Shown: positions 8,556-18,878 of the stretch, in pieces
Layout: every line of letters begins with the position of its first letter
How positions within the stretch are numbered: the first letter of the stretch is position 1
Origin: VRUE01 sp963715625
Lineage (GTDB): Bacteria > Actinomycetota > Thermoleophilia > Solirubrobacterales > 70-9
Reading direction: 5' to 3'
DNA: 64,000 nt
NCBI GenBank assembly: GCA_963715625.1
Contig: OY970260.1
Coordinates: 1,860,001-1,924,000 of the forward strand
Notes under the pieces: model-generated
Seen by the model: only the letters and a program-made list of their open reading frames with translations
The model's database searches: none
What the model was told of the DNA's origin: nothing
Made by a program: the position numbers and the translations under genes

Positions 8556-9785
8556 GTGGTTGACTTCACCCTCACCGACGAGCAGAAGGACCTGCGCGAG
8601 ATGGCGCACAACTTCGCGGAGAACGAGATCCGCAAGGTGGCCTGGGAGTACGACAAGGACGGCACCTGGCCCCAGGACATCATCGAGAAGGCCTGGGAGG
8701 TGGGGCTGATGAACACCCACATCCCCGAGGCCTACGGCGGTCCCGGCCTCGACTACCTCTCCGGCTGCCTGATCGAGGAGGAGATGGGCTGGGGGTGCTC
8801 GGGCATCGGCACCAGCCTGATGGCCAACGGCCTCGCCTCGGCGCCGATCACCCTCGGCGGCTCCGAGGAGACGAAGAAGAAGTACCTCGGCATGCTCTGC
8901 GAGGAGCCGAAGCTCGCCTCCTTCTGCCTGACCGAGCCCGACGCCGGCTCCGACGTCTCCGGGATGAAGACCAAGGCCGTGAAGAAGGGGGACAAGTACG
9001 TGATCAGCGGCTCCAAGTGCTTCATCACCAACGGCACCTACGCCGACTACTTCACGGTCTACGCCAAGACCGATCCCGAGGCCGGCCACCGCGGGATCAG
9101 CGCCTTCGTCGTCGACGCCGACCTCCCCGGGGTCTCGGTCGACAAGAAGGAGGACAAGATGGGCCAGCGGGCTTCCAACACCGCGACCATCTCCTTCGAC
9201 GAAGTCGAGATCCCCGCCGAGAACCTGCTCGGCGAGGAGAACAAGGGCTTCAAGCTGGCGATGATGACCCTCGACCGCACCCGCCCCGGTGTCTCGGCGA
9301 TGGCCGTCGGCATCGGCCGCGCCGCGCTCGAGTACGCCACGGACTACTCCAAAGAAAGGGTTCAGTTCGGCGTGCCGATCGCGATGCACCAGGCGATCCA
9401 GTTCATGATCGCCGACATGGCGACCAAGGTCGAGGCCGCGCGCCTGCTGGTCTGGAACTCGGCGGTGCTGCTCGACCAGGGCCAGCGCAACACCCGCGTC
9501 TCCTCGATGGCCAAGCGCTTCGCCGCCGACTCGGCGATGGAGATCACCGTCGACGCGGTCCAGGTCTACGGCGGCTACGGCTTCATCAAGGAGTACCCGG
9601 TGGAGAAGCTGATGCGCGACGCCAAGATCATGCAGCTCTACGAGGGCACCAGCCAGATCCAGCGCCTGGTGATCGCCAAAGAAGTGCTGCTGCCGCGCAG
9701 CGTCGACGAGCCCACCCCCGAGGCCGAAGCGAAGGCCAAGGCCTCCGAGGGCAGCCAGTCCGAGCAGGCGGCTGCGACGGTCTGA
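8556..9785 (+). CDS. acyl-CoA dehydrogenase
   Basis: A 409-residue flavoenzyme that introduces the alpha-beta double bond into acyl-CoA, the first beta-oxidation step, passing electrons to ETF. Visible family motifs are FCLTEPDAGSD (FAD/substrate region), the mid-domain beta barrel, RVQFGVPI, the YGGYGF loop, and the C-terminal LYEGTSQIQRL with the catalytic glutamate, as in short/medium-chain enzymes. An AAGGAG site nine bases upstream supports the GTG at 8556 over the upstream in-frame ATG. A TetR-like palindrome lies upstream. The HAD/ECH fusion at 28.8 kb would supply later steps. Confidence 0.93.
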   Translation: MVDFTLTDEQKDLREMAHNFAENEIRKVAWEYDKDGTWPQDIIEKAWEVGLMNTHIPEAYGGPGLDYLSGCLIEEEMGWGCSGIGTSLMANGLASAPITLGGSEETKKKYLGMLCEEPKLASFCLTEPDAGSDVSGMKTKAVKKGDKYVISGSKCFITNGTYADYFTVYAKTDPEAGHRGISAFVVDADLPGVSVDKKEDKMGQRASNTATISFDEVEIPAENLLGEENKGFKLAMMTLDRTRPGVSAMAVGIGRAALEYATDYSKERVQFGVPIAMHQAIQFMIADMATKVEAARLLVWNSAVLLDQGQRNTRVSSMAKRFAADSAMEITVDAVQVYGGYGFIKEYPVEKLMRDAKIMQLYEGTSQIQRLVIAKEVLLPRSVDEPTPEAEAKAKASEGSQSEQAAATV

Positions 9786-9901
9786 GGGCCGATCCCGGTA
9801 GGGGTTCCACTTAACTTTTTCGGTGGATCGTGGTTTGGGCTGGCGCCCGGGCGCGGTTGACGAAAAAGTACAAGACGTTCCACCCCTACCGGGATCGGCC
9901 C
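9786..9901. repeat. dispersed hairpin family 1, copy a
   Basis: A 116-base element with perfect 19-base arms (GGGCCGATCCCGGTAGGGG and its complement at 9883-9901). Inside, CTTAACTTTTTCG faces CGAAAAAGTACAAG. It begins one base after the acyl-CoA dehydrogenase stop and ends 25 bases before the convergent typA stop. Copies occur at 41.3 and 51.6 kb with compensating changes in the arms, while the inner motif is unchanged. Confidence 0.85.
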
Positions 9902-9926
9902 AAAGCGCGTCTTGCCGGTGAGCTGG

Positions 9927-11739
<1,813 letters not shown>

Positions 11740-11753
<14 letters not shown>

Positions 11754-11845
11754 GGCGCTGCGCATATCGGCGTCCTCAGTCGCTCGCGTGCAGAGCACGC
11801 CACGCTCCCTGCGTCCTTGATCTGCTTGGCCATGCACCTTCGCAC
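11740..11845. repeat. inverted-repeat element carrying the typA start, core like family 5
   Basis: Perfect 17-base arms, GTGCGAAGGTGCATGGC at 11740-11756 and its complement at 11829-11845, enclose a hairpin core with GTCCTCAGTCG, GCGTGC/GCACGC and CTCCCTGCGTCC. The same core boxes occur in the elements at 18.9 and 20.1 kb. The left arm contains the typA start codon and first codons on the minus strand, so the right arm is an inverted copy of the gene start. Confidence 0.75.
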
Positions 11846-11851
11846 GGCCTG

Positions 11852-11887
11852 AAAAAAGACGGGGCCCACCGGTCGGCGGGCCCCGTC
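11852..11887 (-). terminator. intrinsic terminator of the cold-shock gene
   Basis: On the minus strand, GACGGGGCCC and GGGCCCCGTC form a 10-base stem with a 10-base loop, followed by six Ts. It begins 22 bases after the cold-shock gene stop. This is the clearest classical terminator in the window. Confidence 0.85.
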
Positions 11888-11909
11888 GGACGCTAAGAGC
11901 GGTGCGTGA

Positions 11910-12116
11910 CTAGGAAGTCTGCTGAACGCTCGCCGCGGCGGGGCCCTTGGGGCCTTCCTCGGACTCGTAGCTCACTTTGGCACCCTCGGTCAGGGACTTG
12001 AAGCCCTCGCCCAGGATTGCGCTGTGATGCACGAAGACGTCCTTGGAGCCGTCGTCGGGAGTGATGAACCCGTAGCCCTTGTCGTCGCTGAACCACTTGA
12101 CTGTTCCAGTCGGCAT
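11910..12116 (-). CDS. cold-shock domain protein
   Basis: A 68-residue CspA-type RNA chaperone that binds single-stranded nucleic acid and keeps mRNA unfolded. It has the five-strand cold-shock domain: GTVKWFSDDKGYGFI with RNP1, DVFVHHSAI with RNP2, then a short A/Q-rich tail. A GGAGG ribosome site seven bases before the ATG at 12116 fixes the start. It is monocistronic, ending in an intrinsic terminator. About 200 bases of untranslated or intergenic DNA lie upstream, including a GCCGGAT/ATCCGGC hairpin at 12192-12209. Confidence 0.95.
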   Translation of the reverse strand: MPTGTVKWFSDDKGYGFITPDDGSKDVFVHHSAILGEGFKSLTEGAKVSYESEEGPKGPAAASVQQTS

Positions 12117-12330
12117 GTATTGCCTCCACTTGATGTGCTGCGAACGCGGAGGCTTCGGTAAAGCAACGACGCGAGCGCTAGACACGACTTTGCCGGATAT
12201 CGATCCGGCCTAACGCCGCGCACGGTAGCAGGCCCGGTGCTTGCCGCGCTGCGCTCACTGGACGCCGCCGGTCCGAATCCGGTCCCGAAGTGTTGAGAAT
12301 CCGTAAGGCACAGCCGATACCTTGCCCCGG

Positions 12331-14640
12331 ATGCACTTCACGCGCCGCTCCACCACCGCCGCAGCGACGACCGCAGCTGTGTGCCTCTTCGCGGGGGGAG
12401 CGGCGCAGGCGGCGACGGTTCCGGGTGGCGGCGATCTCTCGACGCGGCTCGGTGAGCTGGCCAGGCCGTCGGTGCGTACGCTGCCACGTGCCGAACAGGC
12501 AGCGGCGCTGGGCCTTGCGGCCAGGGGGCCGGGCAGTCTCCTGCGTGAGGGGAACAGGATCCTGGTCGATGTCCGCTTCCAGCGCGGGGCCGTCATGGGG
12601 CTCGACGCGCTGCGCGGGGCGGGGGCGAAGATCGTCAACGTCAGCCGCCGTTACCAGACCGTCACGGTTTCAGCGCGGCCGTTCCAGCTGCGCCGCCTCG
12701 CCAGGCTGAGCCGCGTCCGCGCCGTCAGCGAGGTGCTGACGCCGATCATCCGCGATTCGGGAGGTCCCGGACCGGCCACGTCGGCATACGAACCGTGCTT
12801 CGGCGCCGAGACCTCGGAGGGCGACGAACAGCTCCGCGCCAACCAGGCGCGGGCCGAATTCGAAGTCGAAGGCGAAGGCGTCAAGGTCGGGATCCTCTCC
12901 GACTCGTTCGACCGGGATCCGTTTTCGCCTACCGGAGGGACCGAAGACATCGCCAGCGGCGACCTGCCTGGGCCGGGCAATCCCTGCGGCAAGACGATCC
13001 CGGTCGAAGTCCTCGACGACAGCGAAGGCGAAGGCGCGGATGAGGGTCGCGCGATGGCACAGATCGTCCACGACCTCGCGCCGCGTGCCGTGCTCTCCTT
13101 CGCCACCGCCTTCACCGGCGAACTCTCCTTCGCCGAAAACATCATCGAACTGGCCAAAAACGGGGCGCAGGCGATCGTCGACGACGTCACCTACTTCGAA
13201 GAGCCGTTCTTCCAGGAAGGCCCGATAGGGGTTGCGATCAGCGAAGTGACGACTGGCCAAGACATCGCCTACTTCTCCGCCGCGGGCAACGACAACCTCT
13301 TCGAAGAAGGAACCGAAAACGAAATCGGCTCCTGGGAAGCACCCGAATTCCGCGAATCGGGAGAAGGCTGCCCGCAAGAAATCGAAGAACTTCCGTCCTT
13401 CCTCAACCCGGGTCACTGCATGGACTTCGATCCCGCACCCGGGGTTTCCGAAGATGACAACACCTTCGGCATCACCGTCGCGCCCGGCGAAACCCTCCTC
13501 GTCGATCTTCAGTGGGCTGAGCCGTGGGCAGGGGTCGAAACGGACCTTGACGCCTTCCTGCTCGATTCCGAAAGCGAACTGATTGCCTTCAGTGCCGAAG
13601 AAAACGAATCGAGCCAGCGCCCGTTCGAGTTCGTCGGCTGGGAAAACGAAAGCGGCAGCCCAGCGGAAGTGCAGCTCGCGATCAATCGCTTCAGCGGCGT
13701 CTCGCCCCGTCTCAAGTTCATCCTGCTCCAGAACGGCGGCGGAGTCGAAGCGATCGAGTATCCGGAATCGTCGGGTGGCGACGTCGTCGGCCCGACGATT
13801 TTCGGTCACGGCGGAGGAGAAGACACGATGAGCGTCGGCGCTATCCGCTTCAACACGACTGAAAAACCCGAGTTCTTCTCGTCTCGGGGCCCGGTCGTTC
13901 ATTACTTCGAACCGGTGGAAGGGTCCAGTCCTGCCGGCGAACTCCTTTCGCCCCAGGAACTCGAAAAGCCCGACGTCGTCGCCACTGACGGTGGCGCCAA
14001 CACGTTCTTCGGATCCTGCGCAACCGGAACCTGGCGATTCTTCGGCACCTCGGCCGCGGCGCCTCACGCGAGTGCTGTCGCCGCGCTCGCGCGCGAGGCC
14101 GAACCGCTGGCGAGCGCCGCGGAAGTGAAGCAAGCGCAGCGGAAAGCGGCTGACGCGGTTGGGGCGTTCCCCGCCACCGCCGTAGGCTCGGGCCTGGTGG
14201 ACGCCGTCGGAACGCTTGAACAGCTGGTCGGAACGCCCCCCTCACCGGGCGCGGCACCCGAAGAAGCGCCATTTCCCGGCGCGTGCCTTCCACCGCGCAA
14301 ACCAGCGCCGCCCACGACCACGACGGTGTCGCCCGCCCCGAGCGGCGAATCCACCGCGAGCTCCGTCCGGCCCCGCACCTTCATCCGCAGCCATCCGCCG
14401 CACCTTGTCCGCACCCGCCAACTCCGGGCGAAGGTCGTCTTCCGCTTCGGCTCGGACGTGGGCGACGCCTCCTTCGTCTGCCGGATCGACTCCGGTCTCT
14501 TCCGGCCCTGCCGGCAACGGCTCGCCCGGCTCTTCAAGGTTGGCTGGCACACGATCCGTGTCTTCGCCCGCGACCCCGCCACCGGCGACGCCGATCGCAC
14601 GCCGGCGGTCTATCGCTTCCGGGTCAAGCTGATTCGCTAG
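12331..14640 (+). CDS. secreted subtilisin-like peptidase (S8 fold), Glu at the His position
   Basis: A 769-residue exported protein. A signal peptide ends near GGAAQAATV. An inhibitor-like prodomain (to about 130) is followed by a subtilase domain with VGILSDSFD (catalytic Asp) and GTSAAAPHA (catalytic Ser). At the usual HGT site it reads DEGRAMAQIVHDLAP, so Glu or Arg replaces His; an Asp-Glu-Ser arrangement recalls sedolisins. A large beta insertion (about 330-500) and a proline/threonine linker lead to a C-terminal Ig-like domain (RTFIRSHPP to the end). The ATG at 12331 is preferred to the TTG at 12322. Glutamate codons are mostly GAA. Its end overlaps the convergent next gene by 17 bases. 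Confidence 0.88.
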   Translation: MHFTRRSTTAAATTAAVCLFAGGAAQAATVPGGGDLSTRLGELARPSVRTLPRAEQAAALGLAARGPGSLLREGNRILVDVRFQRGAVMGLDALRGAGAKIVNVSRRYQTVTVSARPFQLRRLARLSRVRAVSEVLTPIIRDSGGPGPATSAYEPCFGAETSEGDEQLRANQARAEFEVEGEGVKVGILSDSFDRDPFSPTGGTEDIASGDLPGPGNPCGKTIPVEVLDDSEGEGADEGRAMAQIVHDLAPRAVLSFATAFTGELSFAENIIELAKNGAQAIVDDVTYFEEPFFQEGPIGVAISEVTTGQDIAYFSAAGNDNLFEEGTENEIGSWEAPEFRESGEGCPQEIEELPSFLNPGHCMDFDPAPGVSEDDNTFGITVAPGETLLVDLQWAEPWAGVETDLDAFLLDSESELIAFSAEENESSQRPFEFVGWENESGSPAEVQLAINRFSGVSPRLKFILLQNGGGVEAIEYPESSGGDVVGPTIFGHGGGEDTMSVGAIRFNTTEKPEFFSSRGPVVHYFEPVEGSSPAGELLSPQELEKPDVVATDGGANTFFGSCATGTWRFFGTSAAAPHASAVAALAREAEPLASAAEVKQAQRKAADAVGAFPATAVGSGLVDAVGTLEQLVGTPPSPGAAPEEAPFPGACLPPRKPAPPTTTTVSPAPSGESTASSVRPRTFIRSHPPHLVRTRQLRAKVVFRFGSDVGDASFVCRIDSGLFRPCRQRLARLFKVGWHTIRVFARDPATGDADRTPAVYRFRVKLIR

Positions 14641-15325
14641 GACGCGCCCGGCCTGCGCCGCGCCGGGCGATCCGGTGCCCGGCGAAGAGGAGGAGGAGCA
14701 GCGCCGCGGCGCTGCCGAGGACGAGCGGGTCGGTGAGGCTGAGCCCCTCCAGCCTGGTGCCGAAGTAGACCGAGATCGCGGTGATCGGCAGGTAGCCGAC
14801 CGCGGTCGTCCAGGTGAAGCGCCAGACCGGCACGCGGGCGGCCCCGGCGGCGTAGGAGACGAGGCTGAAGGGGACGATCGGGATCAGGCGCACGGCGAGC
14901 AGCAGGGTGACGCCGCCGCGCTCGATCATCGCCTCGGTGCGCTCGAAGCGCTCGGGGCCGAACCAGCGGTCGAGCAGGGGGCGCGCCAGCGAGTTGCCCA
15001 TCGCGAAGCAGAGCAGGCCCGAGAGCAGCCAGCCGGTCATCGTCAGGGCCAGGGCGGGGAAGAAGCCGTAGGCGAAGCCGGCCGCGGCGTCGACGATCTC
15101 GGCCGGGTAGAAGACGACCGCGTGGATCAGGGCGAGGGCGAGGATGATCAGCGGCCCGGCGACCCCGAGGCTGTCGAGCTCGCTGCGCACCTCGGCGGTG
15201 TCGCCCCGGATCGCCGCCTCGGCGGCTTCCCTCAGGGCGGGGACGGACAGCGCGAGCGCGGCGAGAAGCGCGATCCCACCCAGGGTGGTCGCGACGGCGA
15301 GGAGGGACGGCTTCGGCTTCTCCAC
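14624..15325 (-). CDS. TVP38/TMEM64 family membrane protein
   Basis: A 233-residue polytopic membrane protein of the SNARE-associated/VTT (DedA-like) superfamily, whose bacterial members are linked to lipid scrambling or transport. After an N-terminal helix (10-30), the VTT core carries YPAEIVDAAAGFAYG, an amphipathic re-entrant region, GNSLARPLLDRWFG, and RLIPIVPFSLVSYAAGA, the two conserved motifs of the family. The C-terminus is basic. Convergent with and overlapping the subtilase gene. Confidence 0.85.
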   Translation of the reverse strand: MEKPKPSLLAVATTLGGIALLAALALSVPALREAAEAAIRGDTAEVRSELDSLGVAGPLIILALALIHAVVFYPAEIVDAAAGFAYGFFPALALTMTGWLLSGLLCFAMGNSLARPLLDRWFGPERFERTEAMIERGGVTLLLAVRLIPIVPFSLVSYAAGAARVPVWRFTWTTAVGYLPITAISVYFGTRLEGLSLTDPLVLGSAAALLLLLFAGHRIARRGAGRARPSESA

Positions 15326-15363
15326 GAGCTCAGTATCGCGGCGATGCGGAAGCGCCGCGGGCT

Positions 15364-15807
15364 CTACCGGGTCGTCGCCGCCCGGTAGGCGTTCTCGTCG
15401 AGCGCCAGGCGCCAGGGGCCCGAGGCGGACTCGGTGGCGCGGAAGTCGGCGAAGTCGAAGGTGAGGATCGGCAGCTCGTGCCGCTCGGCGATCGCCATCA
15501 GGCAGGTGTCGGCGAAGCCGAGGTCGAGGTCGGCGTAGCGATCGTCCAGCTCGCCTGCGCGGCGAACCAATCCCGCGGTGAGATAGGCGATGTCGAATGT
15601 CCCTCCCACAATCGAGCGAAGAAACGTACGGGCGGCTGTGCCGCCGACACGGCTTCTCACGAAGTGGTCGACCTCTGCGAGGACGGGCGTCGGTATCAAC
15701 GCTTGGCGGCGCAGCTTCGCGATCAGCGGACCAGCGAATCCATGCGCCGAGTCCCGCGCGTCGAGTGCGGAGACGAGCGGGGCGGTGTCAACCAGGATCT
15801 TTTTCAC
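15364..15807 (-). CDS. PIN-domain ribonuclease toxin, VapC type (pair 1)
   Basis: A 147-residue PIN-domain protein, normally an Mg2+-dependent RNase toxin. Acidic active-site residues are in place: VDTAPLV (Asp7), LAEVDHF, GFADTCLMAIAE, and TFDFADF. The gene starts inside the last 20 bases of the upstream small gene, which encodes a ribbon-helix-helix-like protein, the usual antitoxin-toxin order. Length is typical. Confidence 0.88.
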   Translation of the reverse strand: MKKILVDTAPLVSALDARDSAHGFAGPLIAKLRRQALIPTPVLAEVDHFVRSRVGGTAARTFLRSIVGGTFDIAYLTAGLVRRAGELDDRYADLDLGFADTCLMAIAERHELPILTFDFADFRATESASGPWRLALDENAYRAATTR

Positions 15808-16066
15808 TCGGACCCTTTTTCGGGCCCTCGCCGGGCCCCCACGGCTTGAGCCCGATGTACTTCTCGAAGTTGATCCCCCAGTCGCCGGGGCCTTCTATCG
15901 ATCCGATCCACTCGGGCCAGTCCTCTTTGTCGTCGTCGAGTGCACCGAGCTCGATCAGGCGCACGGCCGTGGCGGAGAACGACTCATCGCCGAGGGCGTG
16001 TTTGCGCACGAGCTTCTCGACGCTCTCCGGCAAGTAGATGGTTCGGCGGGGCATGGTCTGCGGCAT
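15788..16066 (-). CDS. antitoxin of VapBC-like pair 1
   Basis: About 92 residues. The N-terminal PRRTIYLPESVEKLVR followed by SFSATAVRLIELGA looks like a ribbon-helix-helix DNA-binding domain; the C-terminal half is acidic and proline/glycine-rich, as expected for the toxin-neutralising tail. Overlap with the PIN gene supports the pairing. Starts at 16066, 16054 or a TTG at 16090 are possible; none has a strong ribosome site. Confidence 0.75.
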   Translation of the reverse strand: MPQTMPRRTIYLPESVEKLVRKHALGDESFSATAVRLIELGALDDDKEDWPEWIGSIEGPGDWGINFEKYIGLKPWGPGEGPKKGPSEKDPG

Positions 16067-16140
16067 CGATTCCGAGTATGAACGAATCAATCATACCTGT
16101 GGTGCGCAGAAGCGCAGCGGACCGAGTCACCATCCGCGCG

Positions 16141-18279
16141 CTACCCGCGCAGGCGCTCGGCGAGGCCTGAGTAACGCCGCCCGCTGTCGTCGCGGCGGAT
16201 CGCGCCGTCGAGCGCGGCGCGGTCGCCGATCAGGACGCAGCTGCTGCGGGCGCGGGTGATCGCGGTGTAGAGGAGGGGGCGGGTCAGCATCCGCGCGTGG
16301 GAGCGGTGGCAGACGCCGACGACTACCGGGACCTCGCAGCCCTGCGCCTTGTGGACGGAGATCGCGTAGGCCAGGCGCAGCGTCGCCGTCTCGCCGTAGG
16401 GGATCGTCAGCGAGTCGCCCTCGTCGGTGTCGACCAGGATCTCCTCCTCGTCGGGGTCGTCGGCGCGGAGGAAGACGATCGAGCCGTTCATCAGGCCCAG
16501 CTCGTGCGAGTTGCGGGTCTGGATCAGGCGGTCGCCGACCCGGAAGCGCTCCCCCACCGCCCGCCTGCCGCGGGGGTTGAGCCGCTCCTGCAGGCGCTCG
16601 TTGAGCGCGTCGATGCCGACGGCGCCCCGGTACATCGGCGCCAGCACCTGCACGTCGCGGATCGGGTCGACCTCGAAGCGCGCCGGCGCCCGCTCGGCGA
16701 CGACCTCGACCACGGCCTCCAGCGCCCGCTCGGGACTGGCCCGGTCGATGAAGAAGAAGTCGTGGTCCTGGTCCTCCGCCGGCTCCAGGTGCGGCGGCCG
16801 CCCCTGGTTGATCTCGTGGGCGGCGGTCGTGATCATCGAGCGCGCCGCCTGGCGGAAGATCTGGGTGAGGCGGACGACCGGTGCGATTCCCGATGCGATC
16901 AGGTCCTCGAACGGCTTGCCCGCGCCGATCGGCGGCAGCTGGTCGGCGTCGCCGACGAAGACGACGTGGGTCGACTCGGCGAGGCCGCCGAGCAGCACCT
17001 CGATCAGGCGCAGGTTCAGCATCGAGGACTCGTCGACGATCGCCAGGTCGGCCGGGAGTGGGTGCCCGGGCCGGAAGGCCGGCTCGCGCCCCGGCATCCA
17101 CTCGAGCATCCGGTGGATCGTCTGGGCGTCGTGGCCGGTCGCCTCCTCGAGCCGGCGAGCGGCGCGGCCGGTCGGGGCGCAGAGGGCGATGCGCAACCCG
17201 GCCTCTTCGGCCTCCTCGACGATCGCCCTCGTGCAGGCTGTCTTGCCGACTCCCGGGCCGCCGGTCAGCACCGAGATCCGCGAGGTGAAGGCGCCGCGCA
17301 CGGCCGACCACTGCTCGTCGGTCAGCTCTGTGTCCTCGGCATCGCGAGGGGGGTCGGGCCCGGGGTCATGATCGAGGTGGGGAGGAGCGGCGGCGCGCGT
17401 CGCGAGTGTCGCAGCGACGGCGACCTCGCCGGCGCGGGTGAGCTCGCGGTAGACGCGCTCGCCCTCGACCGTCAGCCCGCGGCCTTCGCTCAGCACCTCG
17501 GGGTCCGGGCTGAGCCCGAGCAGCTTCGCGGCGCGCATGGTCAGCTCTGAGAGGGGCAGGTAGCTGTTGCCCTGCTGCTCGGCCTCGGCCAGGGCATAGG
17601 CCGCGGCGGCCTGCGCCCGGCGGCTTGACTCGGGCGGCACGTCGGCGGCGAGGGCGATCTTGTCCGCGCGCGCGAAGCCCACCCCCTCGACCTCGGTCAG
17701 CCGGTAGGGGTCCTCGTGCAGGATCGCCATCGAGCGGTCGCCGAAGCGGTTGTGGATCGGCGCGGCGAGGTGGGCCAGGCCGTGCGGGGCGAGCTGCACG
17801 TGGAGGTCGCGGATCGCGCGGCTGGCGTGCCAGGACTCGGTCGCGGCTTCCGCCTGCGCGACGCTGACCCCCCGCAGCGAGCCGAACACCGCCCTCGGGT
17901 CCGCGGCGATCGCCCCCAGCACCCCCTCGCCGTGCTCGTCGAGGAGCCGTTCCGCCCGGGCCGGGCCGATGTGGCGCAGCGTGGTGAGGTAGGCGATCCG
18001 GCCGGCGCGGTCCGCGGGATCCAGGGGCAGCGCGCCCTGAGCACGGAGCTGGCGGCCGTAGCGGGCGTGCGTCTGCCACTCGCCGCTGACTTCGGCGCGG
18101 TCGCCGACCCCGAGGTGGGCAACGGGGCCGACCAGCGCGAAACCCTCGCCCGACTCGGCGTCCTGGACCTCGAGCACCGCGTAGCCGTCGTCCTCGGCGC
18201 AGAAGATCACGCCGAGCACCTCGACCGTCGCCGAGTGCCCGGGCGCGTCGGTGTCGAAGAGGGTGGCGGTGCCGCTCAT
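16141..18279 (-). CDS. RecD2-like ATP-dependent DNA helicase
   Basis: A 712-residue SF1B helicase of the RecD2/TraA type, working 5'-3' on DNA in repair without RecBC. The N-terminal OB-like region (EVLGVIFCAEDDGYAVLEV) and tandem helix-hairpin-helix segments precede the motor: GGPGVGKT (Walker A), IVDESSM (Walker B), GDADQLPPIG (motif III), then SVHKAQGCE and LYTAITRARS near the C-terminus. I chose the ATG at 18279 (MSGTATLFD); the frame is open further upstream but crosses palindromic DNA with no protein-like sequence. Confidence 0.92.
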   Translation of the reverse strand: MSGTATLFDTDAPGHSATVEVLGVIFCAEDDGYAVLEVQDAESGEGFALVGPVAHLGVGDRAEVSGEWQTHARYGRQLRAQGALPLDPADRAGRIAYLTTLRHIGPARAERLLDEHGEGVLGAIAADPRAVFGSLRGVSVAQAEAATESWHASRAIRDLHVQLAPHGLAHLAAPIHNRFGDRSMAILHEDPYRLTEVEGVGFARADKIALAADVPPESSRRAQAAAAYALAEAEQQGNSYLPLSELTMRAAKLLGLSPDPEVLSEGRGLTVEGERVYRELTRAGEVAVAATLATRAAAPPHLDHDPGPDPPRDAEDTELTDEQWSAVRGAFTSRISVLTGGPGVGKTACTRAIVEEAEEAGLRIALCAPTGRAARRLEEATGHDAQTIHRMLEWMPGREPAFRPGHPLPADLAIVDESSMLNLRLIEVLLGGLAESTHVVFVGDADQLPPIGAGKPFEDLIASGIAPVVRLTQIFRQAARSMITTAAHEINQGRPPHLEPAEDQDHDFFFIDRASPERALEAVVEVVAERAPARFEVDPIRDVQVLAPMYRGAVGIDALNERLQERLNPRGRRAVGERFRVGDRLIQTRNSHELGLMNGSIVFLRADDPDEEEILVDTDEGDSLTIPYGETATLRLAYAISVHKAQGCEVPVVVGVCHRSHARMLTRPLLYTAITRARSSCVLIGDRAALDGAIRRDDSGRRYSGLAERLRG

Positions 18280-18353
18280 ACGCCCAAAGCTAGCCCCCGC
18301 CGAGGCGGCACCTCGCTGCCAGCCGCCGCAATTTCCGGGCGTTTGCCTGGGGC

Positions 18354-18429
18354 GGGCTGGCGGGTGCCCCTCCCCGGACGCGCGGCTTTGGCCGCGCTTG
18401 AGTGTCCGGGGAGGGGCCCCCGCCAGCCC
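18354..18429. repeat. long hairpin, 26-base arms
   Basis: Arms at 18354-18379 and 18404-18429 match at 25 of 26 positions (outer GGGCTGGCGGG, inner CCCCTCCCCGGAC). The loop contains CGCGGC/GCCGCG, giving a second stem. No second copy was seen in the window. It may act as a terminator for the minus-strand gene to its right, or as a mobile palindrome. Confidence 0.8.
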
Positions 18430-18520
18430 TCTCGAAAGCACACAAGCCTCGAAAAGCCTTGGTCTCAAAGCGTTGCCCGGGGCCGCCCCAAGCTCCTCAA
18501 AAGAGCTTGGGAACCTTGGC

Positions 18521-18621
18521 GTCGGTTTCGCGATCCGGGTTTCTCCCGGGACGTGTCGAAGGGAGACTGGCGGCCAGTCTCCCCTCACCCAGCCAAACGA
18601 AACCCGGATCGCGAAGCCGAC
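18521..18621. repeat. nested palindrome, 22-base outer arms
   Basis: Outer arms (18521-18542 and 18600-18621, TTCGCGATCCGGGTTT plus flanks) match at 21 of 22 positions. Between them a GGGAGACTGG/CCAGTCTCCC hairpin occupies 18561-18583. It ends three bases before the stop of the 51-residue protein gene and is probably its 3' structure. Confidence 0.8.
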
Positions 18622-18624
18622 CGC

Positions 18625-18780
18625 CTACCCGCTCAGCTCGGCCAGCCTCTCGTCGATCTGCTTGCGGACCGCGTCGCAGACGGCCTCGACCTCGGCGTTG
18701 TAGCGCTCCGAGGAGAGAACGCCCAGCAGCACCTCTGCATCTGCCTTCGACATCGTCAGCGTTATCGATTGCTCGGACAC
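18625..18780 (-). CDS. small hypothetical protein, 51 residues
   Basis: A GTG at 18780 preceded by AAGGAGG at ideal spacing starts a 51-residue protein: SEQSITLTMSKADAEVLLG, then a helix with ERYNAEVEAV and a C-terminal helix KQIDERLAEL. It is charged, helical and soluble, with no family recognised. The strong ribosome site and ordinary composition make it a likely real gene. Confidence 0.7.
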   Translation of the reverse strand: MSEQSITLTMSKADAEVLLGVLSSERYNAEVEAVCDAVRKQIDERLAELSG

Positions 18781-18878
18781 TCGGCCTCCTTGTCGGGTTT
18801 GCCCAGAGAGCTTGCCGCATGGGGCCCCGCAGGTCCAGCCGGGGGCCCCGGGGCGGTAAGGGGCGTGGTTGGGAGCCT

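Larger units (their letters stand above)
18280..18624. other. 345-base gene-free stretch made largely of palindromes
   Basis: No convincing gene. It contains the hairpin at 18354-18429, a small CCCAAGCTC/GAGCTTGGG hairpin at 18487-18511, and a nested palindrome at 18521-18621. It lies between the start of the RecD2-like gene and the end of a 51-residue protein gene, both on the minus strand, so it must also hold the promoter of the helicase gene. Confidence 0.7.

Noticed and set aside
18281..18588. N-terminal extension of the RecD2-like helicase
   Set aside because: The frame is open for another 100 codons, but the extension runs through two hairpins and has no protein-like pattern; the ATG at 18279 begins a normal N-terminus.
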